A stretch of DNA of 64,000 nucleotides from the NCBI GenBank assembly GCA_035294305.1, contig DATGLD010000048.1:434001-498000 (forward strand). Direction: 5' to 3'. The notes beneath the pieces are model-generated. The model saw nothing but the letters and a program-made list of their open reading frames with translations. It was not told the origin of the DNA and did not search any database. A program made the position numbers and the translations under genes. Origin of the DNA: DASRBN01 sp035294305 (lineage in GTDB: Bacteria > Chloroflexota > Ktedonobacteria > Ktedonobacterales > Ktedonobacteraceae). Shown one piece after another: positions 23,232-32,678 of the stretch. The first letter of the stretch is position 1. Each line of letters opens with the position of its first letter.

Positions 23232-24773
23232 TTACGGTGAAACTTCGTCAAGACGCTTATCTCTAGTAGCGGTGCCGAACTGGGCGATGATGGCGGCAAC
23301 GATGATGAAAGCGACGATGATCAAGAAAATCACGATTGCGCCGGTCGTATTTCCCAGAGACATGAGCAGGCCAGGGATGAGCGGAGCAATTACCAGGATG
23401 CCGACGCCACCACCAAGATGACCAATACCATCCACCAAAGCGAAACCGGTTGCGCGCGCACGTGTCGGATAGTTCTCCGTGGACCAGGTGTAGGTCATTG
23501 GCACCCACAGGTTGAAGCCAAAGAAGGTGATAATGGAGCCGATGGCGGCAAGTGGGAAGTTGTTGGCCGTAAACAGCGCGATCATCAACCCACCGATGAG
23601 CGTGAGAACGGCAGAGATCGGCAACCATACCTTTCGCTCTAACCGCTCACCAAAGAAGTAGGCGAAGATGGCGGTTAGAATGAAGCCAAAAGTTCCAAAT
23701 GCCGCAATCATACCGGCTTCCCCTGCTCTTGCTGCTCCGGCTTCTGCAGGCGGAAGGTTAGGGGCAAGAGGTAGAATGCCAGCCAGCAAGGTGGTCAGGC
23801 CCTGGGCAATTGAATAGACCGTGACGTATCCAAGGAACCAGACCACTACCAGGAAGATGGTACGCCTCAGATAGAGGGGATTGCTGAAGATTTCCGTATA
23901 TGAAACCCGGTCAGCGACCGCTTGAACGGGAAGCTCGGTGGCCGGGGGTGGCAGATTGGGCATTCTCCTGCGTGCACGCTCCTCCATGTCTGTGACAATC
24001 TGGTCTGCTTCGTCCACTCGTCCTCTTGAAATGAGCCAGCGCGGAGACTCAGGCAGTTGGAAACGCATCAGAATGCCGATGAGTGCCAGGAGTGCGCCAA
24101 TACCGTACATGACGCGCCAACCATTGCCTAAAAACTGAGGGCCGCTTACGGTAGCCAGGGCAAAAGGCAGGCCATTGGGGAAAGGCGCGGCGGGCGTGGT
24201 CAGCCAGAGGCCCACCCAGATACCAAAGAAAGCGCCCAGCGCAGACATGATAAAGATCAGGGACGTGTAGCGGGCACGGCTGCCGGTGGGCGCGACTTCA
24301 TTGATGTAGGTGTTAACCAATGCCAGATCAGCGCCGATGCCGAGACCGGTAATGGTACGAGCGATGATGAAGCTGGTATAGTCATTGACAAAAACGGTAT
24401 AGAGTGAACCGATACCTGTCAGGAGCAAGGTATAGAGCAGCATATTTCGCCTGCCGAACCTGTCTGACAGCGGCGACAGCACGAGCGCACCGACAACGTA
24501 GCCTGCCAGGTTCAACTCGACCGGAAGACCGAAGTAATTCACCGAGTTGCCAGGGTTACAGCCGGAGAGGATTTGCGTACAGGTCTGGATGAACGAGACA
24601 TTGATGACAAAAATGTCGAAGAATGTGAAAAGGAAACCAACGCCGATGATACCGATGAAAAGGTAGGAAAGCGACCATACAGGAATACGGTCCTGCCGGG
24701 CAATGATAGCAGCCGCAGAGCTACTATCCGTCCCTACTACAGGTTTAGAAATACCGCCTGCTTCGGATGCCAT
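23232..24773 (-). CDS. MFS transporter, sugar/organic acid porter type
   Basis: A 513-residue, 12-helix major facilitator. The start is taken at the ATG at 24773, which has GAAAGGAG upstream; a further in-frame ATG at 24791 lies before that site. Visible signatures are DRFGRRNMLLYT after helix 2, RTITGLGIGADLALVNTYINEVAP at helix 4 and PESPRWLISRGR before the central loop, which place it in the sugar porter/aromatic acid:proton symporter side of the family. It would import a solute across the cytoplasmic membrane. The nearby CoA ligases suggest an organic acid, which is inference. It is divergent from the MetE-like gene and shares with it a region with candidate operators. Confidence 0.88.
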   Translation of the reverse strand: MASEAGGISKPVVGTDSSSAAAIIARQDRIPVWSLSYLFIGIIGVGFLFTFFDIFVINVSFIQTCTQILSGCNPGNSVNYFGLPVELNLAGYVVGALVLSPLSDRFGRRNMLLYTLLLTGIGSLYTVFVNDYTSFIIARTITGLGIGADLALVNTYINEVAPTGSRARYTSLIFIMSALGAFFGIWVGLWLTTPAAPFPNGLPFALATVSGPQFLGNGWRVMYGIGALLALIGILMRFQLPESPRWLISRGRVDEADQIVTDMEERARRRMPNLPPPATELPVQAVADRVSYTEIFSNPLYLRRTIFLVVVWFLGYVTVYSIAQGLTTLLAGILPLAPNLPPAEAGAARAGEAGMIAAFGTFGFILTAIFAYFFGERLERKVWLPISAVLTLIGGLMIALFTANNFPLAAIGSIITFFGFNLWVPMTYTWSTENYPTRARATGFALVDGIGHLGGGVGILVIAPLIPGLLMSLGNTTGAIVIFLIIVAFIIVAAIIAQFGTATRDKRLDEVSP

Positions 24774-24957
24774 GAGATACTCCTTTCTCACGCCGCCTCT
24801 GTTTTCAGTAGAGGCACGCGCTGGAAACTAATGCCAAAGGACTACGTATCAGATCCGTGAAAAGCCGCCTGTTTGTAGAACATGGATGGTGCGCCGGTAG
24901 TGTAACCGGGAGGAAATGAATCGTCTTTTGTCCTCCTTCCCTCTGAAGTTCATTATG

Positions 24958-24986
24958 GTGAACAAGTTGTTCTACCACAAGAACAG
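24958..24986. promoter_or_regulatory. Candidate operator between the MFS and MetE-like genes
   Basis: Three GAACA half-sites form two overlapping palindromes: GTGAACAAGTTGTTCTAC (24958-24975) and TGTTCT-ACCACA-AGAACA. Just beyond, TATAAT at 25015-25020 with CTGAGA 17 bases upstream forms a plausible promoter for the plus-strand gene. The rest of 24792-25210 shows only a small hairpin in the MFS leader. Confidence 0.5.
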
Positions 24987-25210
24987 TTTACCTGAGACAT
25001 GATATACTGTCAAGTATAATCAGGCATCCTATGAATGACCTGAACGGGGATAGCGCAGATGGGAGCGGACCTCTTACATTTTGCCTACCCCTGGGCTACA
25101 CTTAACAAAAGAAGCTAAGGTATTTCCAGGGCTTTGTGGCCAACCCTGCGCCAGCGGGGTCAGGTTGATATGGCTTAAATTGTTGAGCATTTATAAGGAG
25201 GCAAACGAAC

Positions 25211-26308
25211 ATGACCTATCGCAGCGAAGTGGTAGGCAGCCTGCTGCGGCCTACCTATCTTGCGGAAGCCCGCAAAGAGTATGAAGCCGGACAGATGAGT
25301 GCGGCGGATTTCAAGGCGATTGAGGATCGCGCGGTAAATGAGGCGATTGCGCTGCAGGAAAACGCCGGGATCGATGTGATTACCGATGGAGAACAGCGCC
25401 GCTACGCGTTCTATGGGCACCTGATCGACTCATTGAATGGCTTCGATAAGTTTGGCGGCTGGGCGATCCCATTCAGGGATGAGACTGGGGAGCAACTGGT
25501 GCTGAAACGCCCGGTTGTCGTGGAGCGACTGAGCTGGCGCAGGAGTATGTGCGGCGAGGAGTGGGTCTATTTGCGTTCGCGCCGTAACAGGCCAGGCAAG
25601 GTGACGATGTTGAGCGCCCAACAGGCGGCGGCTTACTACGACCCGGAGAAATCGCGCGCGGCTTATCCATCCCTCGACGCTTACCTGGCCGATATCGTGG
25701 ATTTTTCGCGCCGCGAAATAGACGAACTGGTACGGCTGGGCTGCACGTATATCCAGATTGACGCGCCACAGTACGCGGCGCTGCTTGATCCACAGATGAG
25801 AGAGGGCTACCGGCAGCGTGGGAGCGATCCCGACAAGTTGATTGACCGCTGCATCGAACTGGATAATGCGATTATCGATGGACATCCCGGCATCACGTTC
25901 GGGATTCACATCTGCCGTGGGAACAACCAGAGCAAATTCTACGCTCAGGGCAACTACGAACCGATTGCGCGTATCTTCAGCCAGACGCATTTCCAGCGTT
26001 TCCTGCTCGAATATGACGATGAGCGTTCAGGCGGCTTCGAGCCACTGAAGCACGTACCAGAAGATCGCTTTGTCGTGCTGGGACTGGTGACGACCAAGAA
26101 ACCGCGGCTGGAGCCTCCCGATGGGCTGCGCCAGCGTATTGAGGAGGCCGCGAAGATCATCCCCCTGGAGCGGCTTGCGCTCAGTCCACAATGCGGCTTC
26201 GCATCGACTATGGAAGGGAACCGCATTTCTTTTGAGGACCAGCGCAAAAAGCTCGAACTGGTGGCAAGTGTGGCGCGCGAGGTCTGGGGTTCTTTGTCAA
26301 ACGAGTAG
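25211..26308 (+). CDS. MetE-like cobalamin-independent methyltransferase domain protein
   Basis: A 365-residue single-barrel protein related to the C-terminal half of methionine synthase MetE. The four zinc-ligand positions of that family appear to be kept: His and Cys in GIHICRGNN (about 233 and 235), Glu in LEYDDE (about 267) and Cys in SPQCGFAS (about 327). VVGSLLRP at the start and ITDGEQRR are also typical. Stand-alone forms act on diverse thiols or methyl donors, including non-folate ones, and are not necessarily methionine synthases. The ribosome site is TAAGGAGG. It is probably co-transcribed with the CoA ligase 11 bases downstream. Confidence 0.82.
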   Translation: MTYRSEVVGSLLRPTYLAEARKEYEAGQMSAADFKAIEDRAVNEAIALQENAGIDVITDGEQRRYAFYGHLIDSLNGFDKFGGWAIPFRDETGEQLVLKRPVVVERLSWRRSMCGEEWVYLRSRRNRPGKVTMLSAQQAAAYYDPEKSRAAYPSLDAYLADIVDFSRREIDELVRLGCTYIQIDAPQYAALLDPQMREGYRQRGSDPDKLIDRCIELDNAIIDGHPGITFGIHICRGNNQSKFYAQGNYEPIARIFSQTHFQRFLLEYDDERSGGFEPLKHVPEDRFVVLGLVTTKKPRLEPPDGLRQRIEEAAKIIPLERLALSPQCGFASTMEGNRISFEDQRKKLELVASVAREVWGSLSNE

Positions 26309-26319
26309 GAAGTTGAACG

Positions 26320-27594
26320 ATGTCTCAATTAGAAAATGCTCCGCGTTCTGCTATCGAGGAGCATCAACTGGGCCGGCTACAGCAAGGGCTGAGCCGTATT
26401 TTGCCACGGAACGGCTTTTACCAGGAAAAGCTCTTACGGGAGAGCGATGTCGTAACGCTGGAACGATTGGAAGACCTCTGGCAGCTACCATTTACGAACA
26501 AGCGCGAACTCGTTGCCGACCAGGAACAGCATCCCTCGTTCGGGAGCAACCTGACGTATCCTTTGAGTGAATACGTGCGCTTTCACCAGACTTCGGGCAC
26601 GACAGGACGGCCGCTGAAGATACTCGATACGCAGGAAAGCTGGGACTGGTGGGCTGATTGCTGGACGAGCGTGTACAGGGCGGCGGGCGTGAGCAGGGAT
26701 GATATCGTCTTCCTGGCATTCGGCTTCGGGCCTTTTATCGGTTTCTGGTCCGCTTATGAGGGGGCAAAGAAGCTGGGTGCGCTGACGGTGCCAGGCGGCG
26801 GCATGGATTCGGTGCAGCGACTGCGAGCGATCCAGGATATCGGTGCGACCGTGCTGGTGTGTACGCCCAGCTACGCGCTGCGATTGGCGGAAGTGGCCCA
26901 GGAACATGGTATGAAGCTGGCGGATTCGAGTATTCGCGTGACGATTCACGCCGGTGAACCGGGAGCTTCGATTACGGCGACGCGCGAGCGCATCGAGCAG
27001 GCATGGGGGGCGAAGACGTATGACCATGCTGGTATGACCGAGGTGGGGGCCTTCGGCTTTGCTTGCTCCCAACAACAGGGGATACATATCAATGAGGGTG
27101 AATTTATCGCGGAGATTCTGGATACGCAGAGCGGTCAGCCAGTGCAGGAGGGCCAGGTGGGAGAACTTGTGCTGACCAACCTGGGACGCTGGGGATGTCC
27201 GGTTATTCGTTATCGCACGGGTGATCTTGTGCGTCACGGCGGCTATACCTGCGCGTGCGGGCGCAGCTTTCTGTCGCTGCCTGGAGGTGTGCTGGGGCGA
27301 GCGGACGATATGCTAATTGTGCGCGGGGTAAATGTTTATCCCTCGGCGCTGGCGAATATCCTGCATCGTTATCCTGAAGTGCAGGAATATCGCATCATCG
27401 TGACAAAAAATGGCGCGATGGATGAGATTGCCCTGCAAGTTGAATGCCCAGCTGACCTGGTAGCAGTGTTACAAGAAGAATTTCATGTGGCATTGCACCT
27501 GCGCGTGCCTATCGAAGCTGTGGAGCAGGGCACATTGCCACGTTTTGAGTTGAAAGCCAGGCGCGTAGAGGATCGCAGGCCGGGGGGGCGTTAA
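26320..27594 (+). CDS. PaaK-like phenylacetate-CoA ligase family protein
   Basis: A 424-residue adenylate-forming enzyme of the short PaaK type: FHQTSGTTGRPLKI for ATP binding, YDHAGMTEVGAFGF, YRTGDLVRHGGYTCACGRS with its conserved cysteines, and LGRADDMLIVRGVNVYP before the small C-terminal domain. Such enzymes make CoA thioesters of phenylacetate or related aromatic acids. The substrate is not fixed by the sequence. It forms a two-gene unit with the MetE-like gene. Together with the ligase at 20182 it supports an aromatic or organic acid theme. Confidence 0.87.
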   Translation: MSQLENAPRSAIEEHQLGRLQQGLSRILPRNGFYQEKLLRESDVVTLERLEDLWQLPFTNKRELVADQEQHPSFGSNLTYPLSEYVRFHQTSGTTGRPLKILDTQESWDWWADCWTSVYRAAGVSRDDIVFLAFGFGPFIGFWSAYEGAKKLGALTVPGGGMDSVQRLRAIQDIGATVLVCTPSYALRLAEVAQEHGMKLADSSIRVTIHAGEPGASITATRERIEQAWGAKTYDHAGMTEVGAFGFACSQQQGIHINEGEFIAEILDTQSGQPVQEGQVGELVLTNLGRWGCPVIRYRTGDLVRHGGYTCACGRSFLSLPGGVLGRADDMLIVRGVNVYPSALANILHRYPEVQEYRIIVTKNGAMDEIALQVECPADLVAVLQEEFHVALHLRVPIEAVEQGTLPRFELKARRVEDRRPGGR

Positions 27595-27603
27595 CAGAAC
27601 GAG

Positions 27604-27662
27604 CAGGGCGACCACAAGGGTGCGCCCTTACTATGATACGATCTGAGGGGACCAGGGCGACC
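27604..27662. repeat. Family B repeat after the PaaK-like gene
   Basis: GGGCGACCACAAGGGTGCGC then CCTTACTATGATACGA, a near-perfect copy of the unit in T-box 2, followed by a second half-copy (AGGGCGACCTCA). It fills the gap between two converging genes and may end both transcripts. Confidence 0.75.
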
Positions 27663-28427
27663 TCATGTCTGTTCTCCTTCGTTCTGGAACGTCCCGAACT
27701 CTCGAAGGAGTGGCGACAGGCGGGCGCTGAGCGGCTTATCCCATTGCTCTAATTCCGCGATCAGGCACAGGGTCGCAACAGCAAGAGCGCGGCGCAGTTC
27801 CTTCGTATCGAGCGAGCAAACTAGTGCGCCGGCGAGTGGATCGGTCACAACAGCTGGGAGGCGATCAACGCCACGCCCGTAGATGGCATTCTCTCCCAGG
27901 CGAAGACAGGCCAGGGCAATGACTTGATCACGGACCCCGCTGATCCAGTATTCAGCCTTCCAGGGCTTGTTGCGCTCGATGGACGCGCGAGCGTGGAGAA
28001 CGTGAAGCCAGCCAAGACCTATGAGGTAAGAGGCCTCCGGCTGAGGCATCGCCGCTGCTTGACGAGGAGTACCAAAGAGAACGCGAAATTCAGGGCCATA
28101 GGCGCCGAACTCCTCGGGGGGCATTACTGATATGTCGATCTCCAGCCCGTTGGGCAGAAGAAACACCCGAAAGATCCTTTTGCCGGCAGGCAAATCAAAA
28201 TAGTTGACCACGCCGAATTCCTGATCGAGGGCTTGCGTCCAGTCATCAAGGGCTGTCTCAAGCCTGTTCCCATCAGCAATTCCAAAGGCAATATCAACAT
28301 CGGACCACTTGTCGCCTGCACCTAAAGCTGTGGAGCCGGTGAGAGCGCCTCCTATGACACGCGGGTCTGCCTGTACCAGTTCAAGCACTCGCTGCCGCAC
28401 ATGGTCGCGGAACTCGGTTGTAAACAT
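27663..28427 (-). CDS. Nucleotidyltransferase-fold protein
   Basis: A 254-residue protein. The polymerase-beta-type motif GSTALGAGDKWSDVDIAFG (residues about 31-50) gives the GS and the D-x-D pair; a third Asp is in EIDISVMP (about 122). Relatives include aminoglycoside adenylyltransferases and minimal nucleotidyltransferases. The C-terminal half is helical (VRDQVIALACLRLGE), as in the adenylyltransferase-like group. A role in drug modification or signalling is possible but unproven. It stands alone. Confidence 0.82.
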   Translation of the reverse strand: MFTTEFRDHVRQRVLELVQADPRVIGGALTGSTALGAGDKWSDVDIAFGIADGNRLETALDDWTQALDQEFGVVNYFDLPAGKRIFRVFLLPNGLEIDISVMPPEEFGAYGPEFRVLFGTPRQAAAMPQPEASYLIGLGWLHVLHARASIERNKPWKAEYWISGVRDQVIALACLRLGENAIYGRGVDRLPAVVTDPLAGALVCSLDTKELRRALAVATLCLIAELEQWDKPLSARLSPLLREFGTFQNEGEQT

Positions 28428-28682
28428 ACTGCGGTACTCTTCCTCTCTTCTGAACGCTAAGTAAAGGACTTCTGTGAAACATACTCAATCCATGCTGATG
28501 CAACTGTCCCTACAGGGCGCGGGAATTTCCACATTCGATTGTCAAAATCTATCAGGATGGTTCAATCGCCCTGACTTCATCCGGCTTGCCCTTTATTCTC
28601 TGATTCCTTCAGTCTATACTATTCTATAACTATCCGTAAAAATTCCACTGTTCAAAAGGGCAATTCTCGGAAAGGAATGATG

Positions 28683-30056
28683 ATGAGTATCACTCATGCT
28701 AAGGAAACAGGTAAGCCGCTTGACCTGGCCACTTCAGCGCAGGCACTGCCGGCATCCGCAACACTTTCTATGAATGAGGCCGTGGCAAGACGTCGCGCCG
28801 CGGGACGTGAGACGATTCACCTGGGTTTTGGTGAGGCGAGCTTTCCTTTGCACCCACTGTTGAAAGAGGCGCTGGCGAAGGCTGCGACACGCACGGGCTA
28901 TGCGCCGGTGCCAGGATTGCGTGCGCTCAGGCAGGCAATCGCGGCTTATCTCACACGCACGCGGGGAGTTGAGTTTTCAGCGGAGCAGGTAGTGGTTGGA
29001 CCGGGTAGCAAGCCATTGCTCTACGCACTCCTGCACATCCTGGATGGGGATATGCTGCTGCCGGTTCCGTCTTGGGTGAGCTACGCGCCGATGGCGAAGC
29101 TGGCCGGACGGCGGGTGATCAGGGTAGCAACGGAGGCTGAAGATCATCATCGCCTGTCTCCTGAGGCTCTTTCGCAGGCAATGGATCAGGCGCGTAGAGA
29201 GGGGGCAAATCCACGCATTTTGATTGTCAATACGCCGAGCAATCCAACCGGCAGCATGTTCGACCGCACCACCGTGGAAGCCCTTGCAAGCTGGTGCGAA
29301 GAGGCGGGAGTAACGCTCATCAGCGATGAGATTTACGCGGAACTGGCGCATGGCTGGCGCGAACATATTTCGCCGGCGCGCTTCTATCCCGATGGCTGTA
29401 TTGTGACCGGTGGACTTTCCAAGGCCTTCTCTGCCGGTGGGTGGCGGCTCGGATACGCGGTGCTACCCGCGACAGTGGCAGGGAAAGCTGCGATGAATGC
29501 CCTGCGCGCCCTGGCGAGCGAGATATGGTCGTCGGCCGCCACGCCGATTCAGGAAGCGGCGCTTCTTGCCTTTATGCCGGATGCCTCTATGGAGCAATAC
29601 GTGCGGCATTCAGCGCTTATTCACGCCTATGTTGCCGCTCAACTTTATGATACGCTCTTCCAGCTGGGGATGCCCTGTCCGCGCCCGGCAGGGGGATTCT
29701 ATCTCTATCCCGATTTCTCTCCATGGCGAGTTGCTCTTCTCGAATGCGGCGTTCGCACCAGCCAGGAGCTTGCGAGTTATCTGCTGGAGGAATGGGATAT
29801 CGCTACTCTTCCCGGCACTGTTTTCGGTGAGGAGCCTGAGGCGCTGCGCCTGCGGCTGTCGACGAGCCTGTTGTGCGAACCGGAGCACGGGCCTTCTGAG
29901 GAGGAGCGCGAGGCGGCGCTGTGGCGGATACTCGATCAGGCAGAGTCGCTACAAAGCAGCGAGAAGCCGGCAGTTGCTAACGGATTACCTGCGCTTCAGC
30001 AAGCCCAGGAACGATTTGTGGGAGTCATTGCCGCGTTATCAGGCGGACGACGATAA
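28683..30056 (+). CDS. PLP-dependent aminotransferase, class I/II
   Basis: A 457-residue fold-type I enzyme. Three ATG codons follow one another; the third (28683) has the best spacing to GGAAAGG. The PLP lysine lies in GGLSKAFSAGGWRLGYA (about residue 246), NTPSNPTGSMF binds PLP, and LRLRLSTSLL holds the substrate-carboxylate arginine. The family includes aspartate and branched or aromatic amino acid aminotransferases. The lysine operon lacks a separate LysN (2-oxoadipate aminotransferase); this enzyme could in principle supply that step, but it is 13 kb away and nothing else links them. The last 40 residues extend past the usual family end. Confidence 0.87.
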   Translation: MSITHAKETGKPLDLATSAQALPASATLSMNEAVARRRAAGRETIHLGFGEASFPLHPLLKEALAKAATRTGYAPVPGLRALRQAIAAYLTRTRGVEFSAEQVVVGPGSKPLLYALLHILDGDMLLPVPSWVSYAPMAKLAGRRVIRVATEAEDHHRLSPEALSQAMDQARREGANPRILIVNTPSNPTGSMFDRTTVEALASWCEEAGVTLISDEIYAELAHGWREHISPARFYPDGCIVTGGLSKAFSAGGWRLGYAVLPATVAGKAAMNALRALASEIWSSAATPIQEAALLAFMPDASMEQYVRHSALIHAYVAAQLYDTLFQLGMPCPRPAGGFYLYPDFSPWRVALLECGVRTSQELASYLLEEWDIATLPGTVFGEEPEALRLRLSTSLLCEPEHGPSEEEREAALWRILDQAESLQSSEKPAVANGLPALQQAQERFVGVIAALSGGRR

Positions 30057-30217
30057 CCTTTATCGATAGAAAACCTACAGCTTTAGAGGAGATTTTGGAG
30101 GCTTAACCAGGAAGTGATAATGGAGTTTGACGAAAATGCACTGGGGGCCGATTATCTGTCAAAGCCTATAAAGGTCGTTCCTAATACCTCTCATAAAGGA
30201 TGCGGAGCCAGGGAAAT

Positions 30218-31729
30218 TCAAGCTGCTTTTAACTTGACCATCACCGTAGTGCCTTCGCCCTGGACGCTGTCAATTGAGATAGTGCCGCCCTGCGCTTCAA
30301 TCAGTTCCTTTGCGAGGGCGAGACCGAGGCCGTTGCCGGTTGCACTTTGTAGCTGGCGCGTACGGGCGGGGTCGGCGCGATAGAAACGATCAAAAACGTG
30401 AGGCAAAGCGTCGGGGGGAATGCCCTTGCCGGTATCGTGAATTTTGATGATGACGGCAGCTTGTCCCTCGTTATAGGCCGAGAGCTCCACGAGGCCCTCA
30501 GAGGGGGTAAATTTGAGGGCATTATCGGCGATATTGAGCAAGACCTGCTGCAGCCGGTCGACGTCGGCACGGACGGGCAGGATATCTGCTGCTACCTCGT
30601 AACGAATCTCCTGGCCATGCGCCAGTTGCTGCGCCTGGTCATAAACCTTCTCAATCACTGGACGAACATCGATAGTGTCCACACGCAACACCATCTTGCC
30701 CTCGTCGAGTCGCGTCAAGGCCAGGAGGTCTTCTACCAGGCGATGCATGCGCTGCACTTCAGCATACATATTACGCATCAGCCGCCGCGAGGCCTGGACA
30801 TCTCCCTGGTCGGCGCCGATGAGCAGCATTTCGAGACTGCCGCTTAAGGCAGTGAGAGGAGTACGAAGCTCATGAGATACATCGGCGACAAATTGCTTCT
30901 GGCGCTTAAATGCGGCCTCCAGCTGCGCCACCATCCAGTTGAATGAAACGGCAAGATGTCCAATTTCATCATCAGTGACAGGGGTGTCAAGGCGCAGGGA
31001 GAGATTTACATTGGCGATACGGCGGCTAGTTCTTTCCATGACGACGAGCGGGTGCAGGGCCGCGCCAATGAGAGGAAAGGTGAGGGTTATGGCAAAGCTT
31101 AATGCGCCGAGGACGCCTATGAGCAAAATGAGGCGCAACGTGGTGATGTAGTCGTCATATGGCGCGGTGGGAGTATTCAGTTGCAGAATAGCGATGGTTT
31201 GATGCTGGCTGACAACCGGCATCAGGACGACGAGCTGGCGATTTCCCCGTACATCGCGTGCGATCAGGTAGCTGCTACCCTGCGCATCATTGGCGAGCGT
31301 TTGCTGGATAAGCGTCGCTTTCAGTGTAACCGGCAATGGAGTCAGTGGGAAATTGCTGCCGACCAGCTCATTACCGGAAACAATGACCTGGTCATTGAGC
31401 GAAAGAACGGTGGCGTTGACGCTGGCGCTGGCGAGCTTTTCTACCAGGATGGTTGCAGGCACATTAAAATCCGGTGGCAATGAACCTTGCGGCGGGCCGG
31501 GAGGCGAAGCAAGGAAAAAAGGATGACCCTTGATGCCGTCGGCTGCCAGGCGCGCCTCATTGCGCAGGGCGACGGCCTCATTGCTCAGAAGCGCTTGTTC
31601 CGCGGTAAAGAGGATAACAAGCCCCAGGGCGCTGAGCAGAAGCGCCAGCACTCCCAGAGAAATGAGTGTCAGCCGCCAGCGAAGCGGGATACGATTCACC
31701 AGCCGGCGCAATCGCTTCATGCGCCACAT
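30218..31729 (-). CDS. Sensor histidine kinase
   Basis: A 503-residue membrane kinase: helix at about 19-43, an outer sensor domain of about 155 residues, second helix about 200-222, HAMP linker, then HisKA with VADVSHELRTPLTALSG (His about 289) and HATPase with NIADNALKF, DTGKGIPPD and GNGLGLALAKELIEAQGG. The sensor region resembles no domain I know. It starts nine bases after the response regulator stop, with ribosome site GAGGATAGGG, so the pair is one operon. Upstream of that operon are candidate binding sites for the regulator, suggesting self-control. Confidence 0.93.
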   Translation of the reverse strand: MWRMKRLRRLVNRIPLRWRLTLISLGVLALLLSALGLVILFTAEQALLSNEAVALRNEARLAADGIKGHPFFLASPPGPPQGSLPPDFNVPATILVEKLASASVNATVLSLNDQVIVSGNELVGSNFPLTPLPVTLKATLIQQTLANDAQGSSYLIARDVRGNRQLVVLMPVVSQHQTIAILQLNTPTAPYDDYITTLRLILLIGVLGALSFAITLTFPLIGAALHPLVVMERTSRRIANVNLSLRLDTPVTDDEIGHLAVSFNWMVAQLEAAFKRQKQFVADVSHELRTPLTALSGSLEMLLIGADQGDVQASRRLMRNMYAEVQRMHRLVEDLLALTRLDEGKMVLRVDTIDVRPVIEKVYDQAQQLAHGQEIRYEVAADILPVRADVDRLQQVLLNIADNALKFTPSEGLVELSAYNEGQAAVIIKIHDTGKGIPPDALPHVFDRFYRADPARTRQLQSATGNGLGLALAKELIEAQGGTISIDSVQGEGTTVMVKLKAA

Positions 31730-31737
31730 ATGTTTCC

Positions 31738-32439
31738 CTATCCTCGCAGTGTATAGCCAATGCCGCGTACGGTTTGCAGCAAGTGTGGTGGATTATCGTT
31801 CAGCTTCTCACGCAGGTGACGGATATATACTTCAATAATATTGTCATCGCCATAATAATCGTAGCCCCAGACACGCGAGAGAATGATATCGCGTGTGAGT
31901 ACCTGGCGCGGATGCATAAGAAACAACGCTAAGAGATCAAATTCGCGCGGAGTCAGATCGATGGCCTGCCCATTATACGTGACAATGCGCGTACCTCGAT
32001 CAAGGGTGACACCATGAAACGTGAGTATATCTGCGAATTCATTGCCATGGCGTCTCATCACTGCTCGCACGCGAGCCATCAATTCCTTGAACGCGAACGG
32101 CTTCGTGACATAATCATCGGCTCCGACATCCAGCCCGGAAACGCGGTCATCGATATCCCCTTTCGCCGTAAGCATGATGATCGGGGCATCGTTCGTCTTG
32201 CGTAATTGCCGTGTGACCTCGATGCCATCTAGACCGGGGAGCATGATATCTAGAATGATTATATCGGGATGATGTGTCATTGCAGCCTGCACTGCTTCAG
32301 GCCCGGTAGTGGCAACCTGGACGTTAAACCCTTCGTATGTGAAGCCCAATTGTAGAAAGTCTACGATCTGCGGCTCATCGTCCACTATTAAGGCCGTGGG
32401 TTGTTTATCCGTATTGTTCATTTGATACTGTGTTGTCAT
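31738..32439 (-). CDS. OmpR/PhoB-type response regulator
   Basis: A receiver domain (acid pair VDDEPQ, phospho-acceptor Asp about 63 in IIILDIMLPG, Lys in MLTAKGD) followed by a winged-helix domain (IDLTPREFDLLALFL, ILSRVWGYDYYGDDNIIEVYIRHLREKL). The frame is open further up to 32598, but those extra residues look like leader sequence, so the start is put at the ATG at 32439. No clear ribosome site is seen there, and ATGs at 32421 or 32535 are alternatives. It pairs with the histidine kinase encoded next. Family members bind direct repeats about 11 bp apart, and such repeats lie just upstream. Confidence 0.92.
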   Translation of the reverse strand: MTTQYQMNNTDKQPTALIVDDEPQIVDFLQLGFTYEGFNVQVATTGPEAVQAAMTHHPDIIILDIMLPGLDGIEVTRQLRKTNDAPIIMLTAKGDIDDRVSGLDVGADDYVTKPFAFKELMARVRAVMRRHGNEFADILTFHGVTLDRGTRIVTYNGQAIDLTPREFDLLALFLMHPRQVLTRDIILSRVWGYDYYGDDNIIEVYIRHLREKLNDNPPHLLQTVRGIGYTLRG

Positions 32440-32540
32440 TGTTGTTGTCGCCACGGCAAGGTTTCGTAAGTCCAACCCCTGCCATCCAAATTGATCAGTT
32501 ACGATTTCCAGGACAATCATAAGACTTTTATCCATTTCTA

Positions 32541-32678
32541 CTATAACAAATTTCGCTGAAAATTTGCTGAACACCAGTGGGGCAGAGAGAGTCTTCAAAG
32601 GGCCACGGAGTCGGATGGCGCCCTCAAGGGTACGCCCTCACTACGACTCGCTCATCCTTTTCAGCAAATTTTCAGCGA
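32541..32678. promoter_or_regulatory. Divergent pair of OmpR-type direct-repeat operators with promoters
   Basis: A 19-bp sequence at 32660-32678 (TTCAGCAAATTTTCAGCGA) is repeated exactly on the other strand at 32553-32571. Each copy is itself a direct repeat TTCAGC-N5-TTCAGC with the 11-bp step expected for OmpR/PhoB-type regulators. On the minus strand, TATAGT (32541-32546) begins about 10 bases after the second half-site, as in activated promoters. The plus copy faces the ligase operon at 32763. A looser copy is at about 32731-32749. A family B repeat (about 32615-32650) lies between the two. Confidence 0.55.

Noticed and set aside
25021..25210. Cobalamin, SAM or folate riboswitch before the MetE-like gene
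   Set aside because: No B12 box or other known core motif can be found in the leader; only GC-rich words without a consistent fold.
26485..27237. 250-codon minus-strand frame opposite the PaaK-like gene
   Set aside because: Same reason: full overlap with a conserved gene, no motif or ribosome site.
32553..32678. MITE explanation for the 19-bp mirror repeats beside the two-component genes
   Set aside because: Not excluded, but no target duplication flanks the pair, and each arm is an 11-bp-step direct repeat next to a -10, which fits regulator binding better.
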